Of a stretch of 64,000 nucleotides of DNA, positions 17,136-25,176 are shown in pieces. The translations under genes were made by a program, and so were the position numbers. Position 1 is the stretch's first letter. Each line of letters begins with the position of its first letter. The DNA is taken from contig NZ_RBZQ01000001.1 of assembly GCF_003640395.1 (NCBI RefSeq), positions 248,001 to 312,000 of the forward strand, read 5' to 3'. Under the pieces are notes generated by a model, which was not told where the DNA came from, did no database searches, and saw nothing but the letters and a program-made list of their open reading frames with translations. Source of the stretch: Stutzerimonas urumqiensis. Its GTDB lineage: Bacteria; Pseudomonadota; Gammaproteobacteria; Pseudomonadales; Pseudomonadaceae.

Positions 17136-19244
17136 ATGTCCCGCGTATTCAACGGCGCCCGAAAGGCCCTTGCCGTCTCCATCATCCTGGCTGCCAGCGC
17201 TGGCGGTCTCGTTTTCACCCCGGCCGCCGTCGCTGCGCAAGCCACCGCCAGCACGACCGCCGTTGCAACCGCGCCGCTGAACAACTTCACCAACAAGGAC
17301 TGGCTCTACGGCATGTGGCGCAAGTCGGCCGGCTTCTCGATCCCCGCCACCAGCGCCAACAAGGCTGCGTTCAAAGTCGGCGCCTCGGTACGCTTCGCCG
17401 ACGGTCAGGTCCGCACGATCACCAAGGTCTACGTAGCCGGCGCCAACATGAGCGCGTACGTCGACGGCAAGACGCTGGACGGCAGCAAGGTCGGCTACCC
17501 GCGCAGCATCAGCGTACTGGGCGCCGGCAGCGCAGCGGCCCCGGCGGCGTCGGCGCCGGCTGCGAGCACTCCTGCCAGCGCGGTCGTCCTGACCAGCACC
17601 ATCAACGCCTTCACCAACGGCGACTGGCTCAACGGCGTGTGGCGCAAGGCGCCGGGCGTGTCGATTCCCGCGACCAGCGCCAACAAGGGCGCGTTCAAGG
17701 TCGGCGTATCGATCAAGCTCGCCGATGGCCAGGTACGCAAGATCAAGAGCGTCTACGTGGTCGGCGGCAACATGAGCGTCTTCCTCGAAGGCGCGGTCCT
17801 CAACGGCAGCACCGTCGGCCATCCGAAGACCCTTGCCGTGCTCGGTGCAGCGGGCGCCATCGGCTCGCCGGCACCCGCGCCGACCCAGCCGGCCGCCTCG
17901 ATGCCCGCCGTCAGCGCACCGGTCAGCGCCGTTGTGCTGAACACCAGCATCAACGCCTTCACCAACGCCGACTGGCTCAATGGCGTGTGGCGCAAGGCGC
18001 CGGGCATGTCGATTCCCGCGACCAGCGCCAACAAGGGCGCGTTCAAGGTTGGCGTATCGGTCAAGCTCGCCGATGGCCAGGTGCGCAAGATCAAGAGCGT
18101 CTACGTGGTTGGCAGCAACATGAGCGTCTTCCTCGAGGGCGCGGTCCTCAACGGCAGCACGGTCGGCCATCCGAAGACCCTCGCCGTGCTCGGTGCGGCC
18201 GGCAACCCGGCGTTGGTCCAGCCTGCCGCGCCTGCTCCGGCACCGGTCCCGGCCGCTCCGGTGAACAAGCCCTCGGGCGCCGACATCATGCTGGTCGGGG
18301 TCAACCTGTCGGCAGCTGGCTTCGGCCCGTCGGTGGTGCCTGGCCTGCATGGCCGCAATTACTCCTACCCGGCCGAGTCGTACTACAAGAAGTACGCCGA
18401 CCACGGCCTGAAGCTGGTTCGCCTGCCGTTCCTCTGGGAACGCATCCAGCCCAAGCTGAACACCGAGCTGAACGCGCAGGAGTTGGCGCGCCTGATGCAG
18501 TCGCTGGATTTCGCGCAGAAGCACGGCGTGAAGGTCATCCTCGATCTGCACAACTATTACCGCTACTACGGCAAGCTGATCGGCTCGAGCCAGGTGCCCA
18601 TTTCTTCGTTCGTCGGTGTGTGGGAGCGGCTGGCGCAGAGGGTGCTCAACCACCCGGCGGTGTACGGCTACGGCCTGATGAACGAGCCGCACTCCACCAA
18701 CGGTCAATGGCCGCAGGCGGCGGCCGCCGCTGCCAAGGCGATCCGCTCGATCGACAAGCAGCGCTGGATCTACGTGGCGGGCGATCGCTGGTCGAGTGCC
18801 TTCCACTGGCCGTACTACAACACCAAGTTGATCGAAGATCCGTTCATGCGCGATCCGAAGAACAATCTGGTGTATGAAGCGCACATGTATATCGACAAGG
18901 ACTTCTCCGGCAACTACTTCGATCAAGGCGAGAAGTTCGATCCGCAAGTTGGCGTCGAGCGCGTCAAGCCCTTCGTCAATTGGCTGAAGCAGAACAAGTT
19001 GCGTGGTTATATCGGCGAACATGGCGTGCCTGATTATTCGGCGAGTGCGATGGTGGCGATGGACAACCTGCTCGGCTACCTGCGTCAGAACTGCGTGCCG
19101 ATGACCTACTGGGCGGCCGGTCCGTGGTGGGGCGAGTACTCGCTGTCGCTGGACGTCAACAGTGGCAAGCACCGGCCCCAGCTGCCGATCCTCAAGAAGC
19201 ACGCCGCGCAGCCGAACGGCTGTGGCTCCATCGGCCCGATGTAA
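17136..19244 (+). CDS. Secreted GH5-type glycoside hydrolase with three N-terminal repeat modules (paralogue 2)
   Basis: This 702-residue paralogue of the upstream gene has the same plan: signal peptide (to about residue 34), modules at about 49-128, 156-237 and 272-353, Ala/Pro linkers, and a GH5-type domain from ~382. The acid/base is Glu517 (LMNEPH) and the nucleophile Glu628 (GYIGEHG). Modules 2 and 3 are nearly identical to each other (FTNxDWLNGVWRKAPGxSI ... VFLEGAVLNGSTVGHPKT), unlike those of paralogue 1, which points to a recent internal duplication or gene conversion. It has its own promoter region and terminator. Substrate unknown. Confidence 0.85.
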   Translation: MSRVFNGARKALAVSIILAASAGGLVFTPAAVAAQATASTTAVATAPLNNFTNKDWLYGMWRKSAGFSIPATSANKAAFKVGASVRFADGQVRTITKVYVAGANMSAYVDGKTLDGSKVGYPRSISVLGAGSAAAPAASAPAASTPASAVVLTSTINAFTNGDWLNGVWRKAPGVSIPATSANKGAFKVGVSIKLADGQVRKIKSVYVVGGNMSVFLEGAVLNGSTVGHPKTLAVLGAAGAIGSPAPAPTQPAASMPAVSAPVSAVVLNTSINAFTNADWLNGVWRKAPGMSIPATSANKGAFKVGVSVKLADGQVRKIKSVYVVGSNMSVFLEGAVLNGSTVGHPKTLAVLGAAGNPALVQPAAPAPAPVPAAPVNKPSGADIMLVGVNLSAAGFGPSVVPGLHGRNYSYPAESYYKKYADHGLKLVRLPFLWERIQPKLNTELNAQELARLMQSLDFAQKHGVKVILDLHNYYRYYGKLIGSSQVPISSFVGVWERLAQRVLNHPAVYGYGLMNEPHSTNGQWPQAAAAAAKAIRSIDKQRWIYVAGDRWSSAFHWPYYNTKLIEDPFMRDPKNNLVYEAHMYIDKDFSGNYFDQGEKFDPQVGVERVKPFVNWLKQNKLRGYIGEHGVPDYSASAMVAMDNLLGYLRQNCVPMTYWAAGPWWGEYSLSLDVNSGKHRPQLPILKKHAAQPNGCGSIGPM

Positions 19245-19548
19245 GGGTAGGAAAGAACAAACGGAACGGGCCTTCGGGCCCGTTTTCGTTTTCCGCTATT
19301 TTTAAATTAGTTCCCTGCGGCCGGATATACGGTGCGCTTGTTCGAGTTGTCAGGACGAACGGTATGGCGCCCTGCAATACCTGTATCTGACGGTTGCGCT
19401 TATATCGGAAAAGGGGAACTCGTATATAGCTGCTCGGTCACCTTCTATGTGCGCACCAAGCTGCACGGGCGCGCCGCACAAGGGCGTGGGTCCGTGTGTT
19501 CTATGGACCTCGGTCTACTTGGCCAAGACCAACAGAAGGTGAATCAAA
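19245..19548. other. Gap before the envelope/stress trio
   Basis: It contains the GH5 terminator and the upstream region of the next operon. GAACTC at 19416-19421 followed 16 bases later by TCA resembles half of an extracytoplasmic-function (AlgU-like) promoter, but the -10 part is poor. No gene is supported here. The ribosome site AAGGTG lies nine bases before the ATG at 19549. Confidence 0.4.
19265..19286 (+). terminator. Rho-independent terminator of GH5 gene 2
   Basis: The stem ACGGGCC/GGCCCGT with a TTCG loop is followed by TTTTCGTTTT. It has the same TTCG-loop design as the terminator of the first paralogue. Confidence 0.88.
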
Positions 19549-20415
19549 ATGGCGACACCCGACGAAGAAATTACAGGTTACGGCGGTCAACCCCAGACCG
19601 GCTCCTACACCGGACATCAACAGACGGGAACCACTTCGACGGCCTCTTCCGGTTCGGGCCAGTCCAGCCACGCGACGCCGGCTACCGAAGACCTGAAGCT
19701 CAAGGCCCGCCAGGCCGGCGATCAGGTCAAAGCGCAGGGCAGGGCGCAGATCGATCGTTACCGCGGCACCGCCGCCGACGAGATCGAGAAGGTCGCGCAA
19801 AGCGCGCGCGCCGCGGCCACCGAGCTGGAAAACCAGGACCGTCCCGGTCTTTCGCAGTACGTCACCAGCGCTGCCGAATACATGGTCGAGTTCGCCGATG
19901 ACCTGCGGCAGAAGAACGTCGACGAGCTCTTCAGCGACGTGAACCGCATGGCTCGCAACAATCCGGGCCTGTTCATCGCCGGGGCCGTGGCGCTCGGTTT
20001 CGGTGCGATGCGGTTCGCTCGCGCTTCGAGCCATCGCGCCCACGTCGATGATTACGGTACGCACCGGCACGACGGGCACGACCATGACGAGCATGCCCAC
20101 CACTTCGGCGATTCCGGCCATCTGCCGAGCCAGCATGAGCTCGACCGCCACCTCGACAGCGGTGTGGGTGGACGGAACGTCGGCAGCGTGAGCAACGCCG
20201 GCGCGGCCGACCTGTCGCGCGGCATGGGTACCACGAGCACCTCCACCACCACGACATCAACCACCACCTCGACCACCGGCAGCCTGGGCGCGTCCAGCAC
20301 CACGACCCGGCCGGTGACCGGTACCAGCGCGACGACATCCACGCGTCCCACCACCGGAACCGGTACCACGACCGGCCAGGGCGCCAAAGGCAATGACGGA
20401 GGGCTTCTGCCATGA
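19549..20415 (+). CDS. Amphipathic/low-complexity stress-type protein (nutrient deprivation-induced-like)
   Basis: This 288-residue protein has a Gly/Ser/Thr-rich N-terminus and a helical part (about 45-125, KARQAGDQVKAQGRAQIDRY). A single hydrophobic segment follows (about 143-157, LFIAGAVALGFGAMRFA), then a His/Asp cluster (about 165-187, HRHDGHDHDEHAHHFG). The long tail is very rich in Thr and Ser. It is the first of three genes joined by ATGA overlaps with a YqjE/holin-like protein and a DUF3618 protein. This trio occurs in various proteobacteria and is linked to stress or nutrient limitation by annotation only. It probably sits at the inner membrane; function unknown. Confidence 0.78.
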   Translation: MATPDEEITGYGGQPQTGSYTGHQQTGTTSTASSGSGQSSHATPATEDLKLKARQAGDQVKAQGRAQIDRYRGTAADEIEKVAQSARAAATELENQDRPGLSQYVTSAAEYMVEFADDLRQKNVDELFSDVNRMARNNPGLFIAGAVALGFGAMRFARASSHRAHVDDYGTHRHDGHDHDEHAHHFGDSGHLPSQHELDRHLDSGVGGRNVGSVSNAGAADLSRGMGTTSTSTTTTSTTTSTTGSLGASSTTTRPVTGTSATTSTRPTTGTGTTTGQGAKGNDGGLLP

Positions 20416-20846
20416 ATGAACAACAACGAAACGTCTCGAACACCACGAACCTGTCCGATCATCCGGAGTACGACAGCTCTGTCGGCGGCTTGCTGCGTCA
20501 ACTGACGCGTGAAGTCCCGTCGCTCTTCACCAAGGAGCTGGCGCTGGCCAAGGCCGAACTGAGCGAGTCGCTCCGCGCGACCAAGGCCGGCGCCGCCAGC
20601 GTCGCGACCGGCGGTGCGGTGCTGATGGCCGGCTTCATCATCCTCCTGATGGCGGGCGTCTATGCGCTGAGCAATGTCATGGAGCCATGGCTCGCGGCGC
20701 TGATCGTCGGTGGCGTGGTCTGCATCGTCGGCGCGCTGATGGTCTCGGCGGGCAAGAAGAAGTTCCAGGCCTCGTCGTTCAAGCCTGACCGCACCATCAA
20801 TTCGATCAACAAGGACAAAGAGGCGGTAAGGGGGCATCACGTATGA
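20412..20846 (+). CDS. Phage holin superfamily / YqjE-like (DUF1469) membrane protein
   Basis: The 144-residue product has a polar N-terminus with SVGGLLRQLTREVPSLFTKELALAKAEL, the usual start of PF07332 proteins, followed by two membrane helices (about 58-83 and 90-112) and a basic tail. Despite the family name it is not a phage gene here: there are no phage neighbours and it overlaps by ATGA with both the gene before and the gene after. It probably works with them at the inner membrane. Confidence 0.85.
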   Translation: MNEQQRNVSNTTNLSDHPEYDSSVGGLLRQLTREVPSLFTKELALAKAELSESLRATKAGAASVATGGAVLMAGFIILLMAGVYALSNVMEPWLAALIVGGVVCIVGALMVSAGKKKFQASSFKPDRTINSINKDKEAVRGHHV

Positions 20847-21604
20847 GCACCAATACTGATATCGACCGGGAAGCCCAGAAGGACCCGGAAACGCTCGAAC
20901 GCGAGATCGACCAGCAGCGCGCGGAAATCACCGACATCGTGACCGCGCTGGAAAACAAGCTGTCGCCCGGACAGATGATCGACACGGCGCTGGGCTATGC
21001 GAAGGGTAACGGCGGCGAGTTCGTCACCAACCTGGGCAACACGCTCAAGGCCAATCCGGTGCCGACCCTGCTGACCGGCATCGGGCTGGTCTGGCTGATG
21101 GCCGGACAGAATCGCCAGCCCACCTCGACCTACAGCACCACCACCGGTCCGTCGATGCGCGATCGCATGTCGGAGAAGACCGCCGGGCTGAAGGAGCGGG
21201 GAGCGAGCGTCAAGGACCGCGCCACGCAGATGCGCAGCAGCGTCTCCAGCTCGCTCGGCAGCGCCCGCAGCCGGGTCAGCGACACGGGGCGGCATGCCTC
21301 CGAGAACCTGCGCCACCGTGCCGGGCAGGCGCGCGGCGGGTTCAACCGGATGCTCAACGAGCAACCGCTGGCGCTCGGTGCCATCGGCATCGCCCTGGGT
21401 GCGCTGGTGGCCGCCTGCGTCCCGCCGACTCGCCGTGAGGACGAGATGATGGGCGAAGCTCGGGACCAGATGAAGGAGCGCCTGCGCGAACAGGCTGAGG
21501 TCGGCTACCAGAAGGCCAGTGCCGTCGGCGAGCAGGTCGCCACTCACGTCAAGCAGGACATGAGCAACGGCGCGAGCCAACCCAGCGCGTCCCGTACGCA
21601 CTGA
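20843..21604 (+). CDS. DUF3618 domain protein
   Basis: The 253-residue protein starts with the DUF3618 pattern (PETLEREIDQQRAEITDIVTALENKLSPGQMID). A hydrophobic segment lies around residues 73-91 (PVPTLLTGIGLVWLMAG). A long Ser/Arg-rich helical part follows, then a second hydrophobic segment near 175-192 (PLALGAIGIALGALVAACV) and an acidic amphipathic C-terminus. It overlaps the upstream holin-like gene by ATGA and ends the three-gene unit. Function unknown; a structural role at the membrane is inferred. Confidence 0.83.
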   Translation: MSTNTDIDREAQKDPETLEREIDQQRAEITDIVTALENKLSPGQMIDTALGYAKGNGGEFVTNLGNTLKANPVPTLLTGIGLVWLMAGQNRQPTSTYSTTTGPSMRDRMSEKTAGLKERGASVKDRATQMRSSVSSSLGSARSRVSDTGRHASENLRHRAGQARGGFNRMLNEQPLALGAIGIALGALVAACVPPTRREDEMMGEARDQMKERLREQAEVGYQKASAVGEQVATHVKQDMSNGASQPSASRTH

Positions 21605-21695
21605 CCGATACCCGCCCGCCAGCGCGTCTGGCGGGCGGATGTCGCGTTTCGGGGCTTGAGTCGGAACGAACAAACTTCGATAATGCGCGCCCGTT

Positions 21696-21771
21696 GCCGG
21701 TGTAGCTCAGTTGGTAGAGCAGCGCATTCGTAATGCGAAGGTCGGGGGTTCGACTCCTCTCACCGGCACCA
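21696..21771 (+). tRNA. tRNA-Thr (anticodon CGT)
   Basis: A complete cloverleaf: acceptor arms GCCGGTG (21696-21702) and CACCGGC (21761-21767), D-loop AGCTCAGTTGGTAGAGC, anticodon stem-loop GCATTCGTAATGC with CGT, and T-arm GGGGGTTCGACTCCT. A discriminator A and an encoded CCA end follow. It stands alone between the DUF3618 gene and a minus-strand small gene. No integrase or flanking repeat suggests that it is used as an attachment site. Confidence 0.97.
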
Positions 21772-21802
21772 TTTCCGCTTACTTCCCTTCCTTTTATTGC
21801 AC

Positions 21803-22036
21803 TCAGCGATCCCCGGTCATGGCCTGGGCATCCTGCTGAATCGCCTCGTCTTCGGACGCCTCGTCCCGTTCTTCCAGCTTGCGCTGCAAATGCGCGACGG
21901 TCCGCTTGAGCCGCATGATCCGGTCTTCCAGCTGGAATATCCGGCGGTTGTTGCAGAACAGGCCGAGCACGAAACCCGCTGCCGTGAAGATCAGGCCGAA
22001 CAGCAGCATCGTGTTGAACAGGCTATCGGAAAGCAT
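21803..22036 (-). CDS. Small membrane protein with coiled-coil tail
   Basis: A 77-residue product with one membrane helix (about 7-28, FNTMLLFGLIFTAAGFVLGLF) followed by a charged predicted coiled coil (QLEDRIMRLKRTVAHLQRKLEERDEA). It is probably an inner-membrane protein with a cytoplasmic tail. It is divergent from the BrkB-family gene at 22284. Function unknown. Confidence 0.65.
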   Translation of the reverse strand: MLSDSLFNTMLLFGLIFTAAGFVLGLFCNNRRIFQLEDRIMRLKRTVAHLQRKLEERDEASEDEAIQQDAQAMTGDR

Positions 22037-22150
22037 GGTGGTTCCCTCTTCATGCCGAGCGTGTCATGCGCCGCCTCGTGTCCGTGACCGTCGCAGACGC
22101 GGCAGATGCCCGGCTGAGCCGAACGGTGCTGCACCCGGGACGAAGCTGGC

Positions 22151-22172
22151 GATGTCGCATCATTGCGACATC
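22151..22172. promoter_or_regulatory. Perfect 9-bp palindrome between divergent genes
   Basis: GATGTCGCA (22151-22159) and TGCGACATC (22164-22172) form a perfect inverted repeat around TCAT, in the region between a small membrane protein (minus) and a BrkB-family gene (plus). There is no T run, so an operator for a dimeric regulator is more likely than a terminator. The regulator is unknown. Confidence 0.5.
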
Positions 22173-22283
22173 AAAATGAGACCTGCGTCGCGATTTACCG
22201 TTCAGTAGCCCAACGCCGCGGGCCAGAACTCTTCCAGCCGGCTGCCGTCCGACCTGTAAGGCCGCAGGGCAGAGGAGTATTCG

Positions 22284-23159
22284 ATGGCAATCCTGGACAC
22301 GCGAGGCTTGGGTCCGTTCACCCTGATCAAGCGCACCTTCAAGGAATTCAGCAACGACGACATGTCGACCTATGCGTCGGCGCTGGCTTACCGGGCGCTG
22401 TTCTCGCTGTTCCCGTTCGTGCTGTTCCTGATGTCACTGCTCGGCTTTCTGCACCTGCCCAATTTCTTCGACTGGCTGCGCCAGCAGGCCGCGCTGTTGC
22501 TGCCGCCAATGGCGATCGACCAGGTCAACACCGTGATCGACGAGTTGCAGCGCCAGGAGCAGGGTTTTCTGTCGCTCGGGATCCTGCTGGCGCTCTGGAC
22601 GGCCTCGGCCGGCGTGCGCTCGTTGATGAACGCGATGAATGCCGCCTACGACGTGAAGGAGGAGCGGCCGATCTGGAAGCTCTACCTGCTGTCCTTCATC
22701 TATACCCTGGGCATCGCGATCATGCTGCTGGCGGCCGCGGGGCTGATGATCGTCGGGCCGCAAGTGATGGAATGGCTGGCCGCGCGAGTCGGGCTCGAGC
22801 AGGTGGTGGTCATCCTCTGGACCTGGCTGCGCTGGCCGGTGGTGGTGATCCTGCTGATGCTGGCCGTGGCGATGCTCTATTACTTCGCCCCCAACGTTCA
22901 GCAGCAGTTTCGCTTCATCACGCCCGGTTCGGTGTTGGCGGTGATCGTCTGGATCGCCGCCTCGCTGGGCTTCGGCCTCTACGTGCAGAACTTCTCCGAC
23001 TACAACGCCACCTACGGCAGCATCGGCGCCATCATCGTCCTGCTCCTGTACTTCTACATCAGCTCCGCCGTGCTGCTGCTGGGCGCGGAGCTCAATGCCG
23101 TGATCGAGCATGCCTCGCCCGAGGGCAAGGATCCGGGCGACAAGCGTCTGGACGGCTGA
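22284..23159 (+). CDS. YihY/BrkB family inner-membrane protein
   Basis: This 291-residue protein has about six membrane helices and the family pattern SALAYRALFSLFPFVLFLMSLLG near the start, with LGAELNAVIEHASPEG near the end. Related proteins were once called RNase BN by mistake; their true function, perhaps in envelope transport or resistance to serum, is unsettled. RBS AGAGGAG precedes the ATG at 22284. The next gene, a glycosyltransferase, starts 159 bases later. A second, longer BrkB-family gene is at 62402. Confidence 0.9.
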   Translation: MAILDTRGLGPFTLIKRTFKEFSNDDMSTYASALAYRALFSLFPFVLFLMSLLGFLHLPNFFDWLRQQAALLLPPMAIDQVNTVIDELQRQEQGFLSLGILLALWTASAGVRSLMNAMNAAYDVKEERPIWKLYLLSFIYTLGIAIMLLAAAGLMIVGPQVMEWLAARVGLEQVVVILWTWLRWPVVVILLMLAVAMLYYFAPNVQQQFRFITPGSVLAVIVWIAASLGFGLYVQNFSDYNATYGSIGAIIVLLLYFYISSAVLLLGAELNAVIEHASPEGKDPGDKRLDG

Positions 23160-23318
23160 TTCGGGTCCGCACAGCCGCACGGCGGGCGCCTCGCTGAATG
23201 TCGAACAAGTCACGTTTGTGACGGTCCATTGATTCCATCGAAGAGCCACCGGCTGTCTGCGCTGCATCGCGCCAAGGCACAGGCCGGTGGCGGGCGTCGG
23301 CCGAGGAGAGGCTTCACC

Positions 23319-24434
23319 TTGCACATTGCGGACATGACCATGTTTTACGCGCCGGCCAGCGGCGGCGTGCGTACCTATCTGGAAGCCAAGCACCGCCGTC
23401 TGCGGCTGTATCCCGGCGTGCGCCACAGCATGCTGGTGCCGGGCAGCGGCTTTCGCCAGAACGGCGGCATCTACGAGATTCCCGCGCCCATGCTGCCATT
23501 CGGCCGCGGGCATCGCTTCCCCGTGCGACGCGGCCCCTGGCGCGAGACGCTGCGCGCCTTGCAACCGGACCTGATCGAAGTCGGAGATCCCTACATGACC
23601 GCCTGGGCCGCGCTCGACGCCGGCCGCCGGCTGGATATCCCAGTGATCGGCTTTTATCACTCCGATCTGCCCTTGCTGGCGAGCAAGCGCATGGGCACCT
23701 GGTTCGGCGCCAACATGAGCGGCTACGTGGCGCGGCTGTACCGCAGCTTCGACCGGGTCCTGGCGCCGAGCCAGGTGATGGCCGAGAAGCTCGAGACGCT
23801 CGGCGTGCCGAATGTTCACGTACAGCCGCTGGGTGTGGACTTGCGGGCATTCAGTCCGACCTTGCGCGATCCGGGCTTGCGAGACGAGCTGGGCTTGCCG
23901 GACGACACGCGCCTGCTGATCTTTGCCGGGCGCGGCTCGCGCGAGAAGAATCTCGACGTGCTGCTGCAAACCGCCTTCCTGCTTGGCAAGCCGTATCACC
24001 TGTTGCTGGTCGGCTCCGACATGCCTCGACGCGTGCCCGCCAACGTCACGGTCATCGACCGCTTTTGCGGGGTGGCCGAAGTGGCGCGCTACATGGCCAG
24101 CAGCGATGCGTTGCTGCACGCCGGCAACCAGGAAACCTTCGGCCTGGTTGCCCTGGAGGCGATGGCCAGCGGCATTCCCGTGGTGGCCGCGGCTGCCGGC
24201 GCGCTGCCTGAGATCGTCCCGGAGACGGCCGGGCGCCTCTGCCGGCCCCTGGATGCGCGAAACATGGCATTGACGGTGCGCGAGCTGTTCACCGGTGATA
24301 TGAAGGCGCTCGGGCGTCGCGCCCGCGCCCATGTCGAGGCGCAACACGCCTGGGATGCAGTGGTGGCCGGGCTGCTGGCGCACTACCACGCCGTCTGCGG
24401 AAGTGTGGCCGCGCCGGTCGCCGTGCATGGCTGA
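23319..24434 (+). CDS. GT4-type glycosyltransferase
   Basis: I chose the TTG at 23319 (GAGGAGAGG just upstream), which gives 371 residues starting LHIADMTMFYAPASGGVRTYL, the usual start of this group; a farther TTG at 23229 has no good ribosome site. It has the GT-B fold with the donor-site motif GSREKNLDVLL and the C-terminal HAGNQETFGLVALEAMASGIPVV of family GT4. No membrane anchor is seen. It overlaps the following deacetylase gene by 8 bases, so the three downstream genes form one operon. The acceptor may be a lipid or surface glycan (inferred). Confidence 0.87.
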   Translation: MHIADMTMFYAPASGGVRTYLEAKHRRLRLYPGVRHSMLVPGSGFRQNGGIYEIPAPMLPFGRGHRFPVRRGPWRETLRALQPDLIEVGDPYMTAWAALDAGRRLDIPVIGFYHSDLPLLASKRMGTWFGANMSGYVARLYRSFDRVLAPSQVMAEKLETLGVPNVHVQPLGVDLRAFSPTLRDPGLRDELGLPDDTRLLIFAGRGSREKNLDVLLQTAFLLGKPYHLLLVGSDMPRRVPANVTVIDRFCGVAEVARYMASSDALLHAGNQETFGLVALEAMASGIPVVAAAAGALPEIVPETAGRLCRPLDARNMALTVRELFTGDMKALGRRARAHVEAQHAWDAVVAGLLAHYHAVCGSVAAPVAVHG

Positions 24435-25176
24435 ACGGGCGCTGGCCTTCGTCCTGCATGACGTGGCGCCCGAGACCTGGCCTGATTACGAGCCGCTGGT
24501 CAGGCGGCTCGATGCGCAGCGACCGGTGCCCATCACCTGGCTGGTGGTCCCCGACTTCCACCATCGCAACCCGCTGGCACGCGATCCCACGTTCTGCCGG
24601 TTCCTCGAATCGCGCCTGCAACGCGGCGATGAGCTGGTGCTGCACGGGTATTCGCACACCGATTCGGGACCGACCCCGCTCACACCGCGCGATTGGTTCA
24701 TGCGGCGGATCTTCACGCATGAGGGTGAGTTCTATGCGCTCGATGAAGGCGAGGCGTTGGCACGGATCGAAGCGGGCATTGCGTTGTTCCGACGGCTGGG
24801 ATGGCCGCTGCACGGGTTCGTCGCGCCGGCATGGCTGATGAGCGCCGGGACGCGGGCGGCGCTTTCGCGCACCGGGTTGCGCTATACCAGCGATCCCGGC
24901 CACCTGTTCCGCTTGCCCGACTTCGAGCCGATCGATGCGCCCGGCCTGGTCTGGAGCGCCCGCAGCGCCTGGCGCCGTGAGCTGTCACGGCAGTATTGCG
25001 AGCGGCTGCTCGCACGTCACCGGCAGGCGCCTCTGTTACGACTCGGACTGCATCCCGTGGACATGCGCCATGAGCGATCGCGCGAATGGTGGTTCGATGC
25101 GCTCGGCCGTCTGCTCGCCGACGGTCGGCTAGCGCTCACCAAGCACGATTGGTTGCAGCGACAGGACCGGGCATGA
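24427..25176 (+). CDS. DUF2334-type polysaccharide deacetylase
   Basis: This 249-residue protein starts at the ATG 24427 inside the end of the glycosyltransferase gene. The NodB-like metal motifs are visible: HDVAPETW near residue 10, HGYSHTD near 75 and RLGLHPVDMRH near the end. Family members remove N-acetyl groups from sugars using a divalent metal. No signal peptide is seen. It overlaps the next gene by ATGA. Together with the glycosyltransferase it would build and trim an amino sugar on a carrier. Confidence 0.82.
   Translation: MAERALAFVLHDVAPETWPDYEPLVRRLDAQRPVPITWLVVPDFHHRNPLARDPTFCRFLESRLQRGDELVLHGYSHTDSGPTPLTPRDWFMRRIFTHEGEFYALDEGEALARIEAGIALFRRLGWPLHGFVAPAWLMSAGTRAALSRTGLRYTSDPGHLFRLPDFEPIDAPGLVWSARSAWRRELSRQYCERLLARHRQAPLLRLGLHPVDMRHERSREWWFDALGRLLADGRLALTKHDWLQRQDRA

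Noticed and set aside
14250..19202. Long minus-strand frames opposite both GH5 genes (789 and 709 codons) with Arg/Gly/His-rich repeats
   Set aside because: The repeats are the complement of the module and linker repeats of the GH5 genes. The frames have no sensible start or signal.
19416..19442. An AlgU/ECF-type promoter before the envelope trio
   Set aside because: GAACTC is a fair -35 but the -10 match stops at TCA. It was recorded only in the gap note.
20412..20846. Holin-superfamily gene as a sign of prophage
   Set aside because: It is tightly coupled to non-phage genes, and no other phage genes occur in the window.
21696..21771. tRNA-Thr as an integration site for a mobile element
   Set aside because: No integrase, no copy of the tRNA 3' end downstream, and ordinary core-type genes on both sides.
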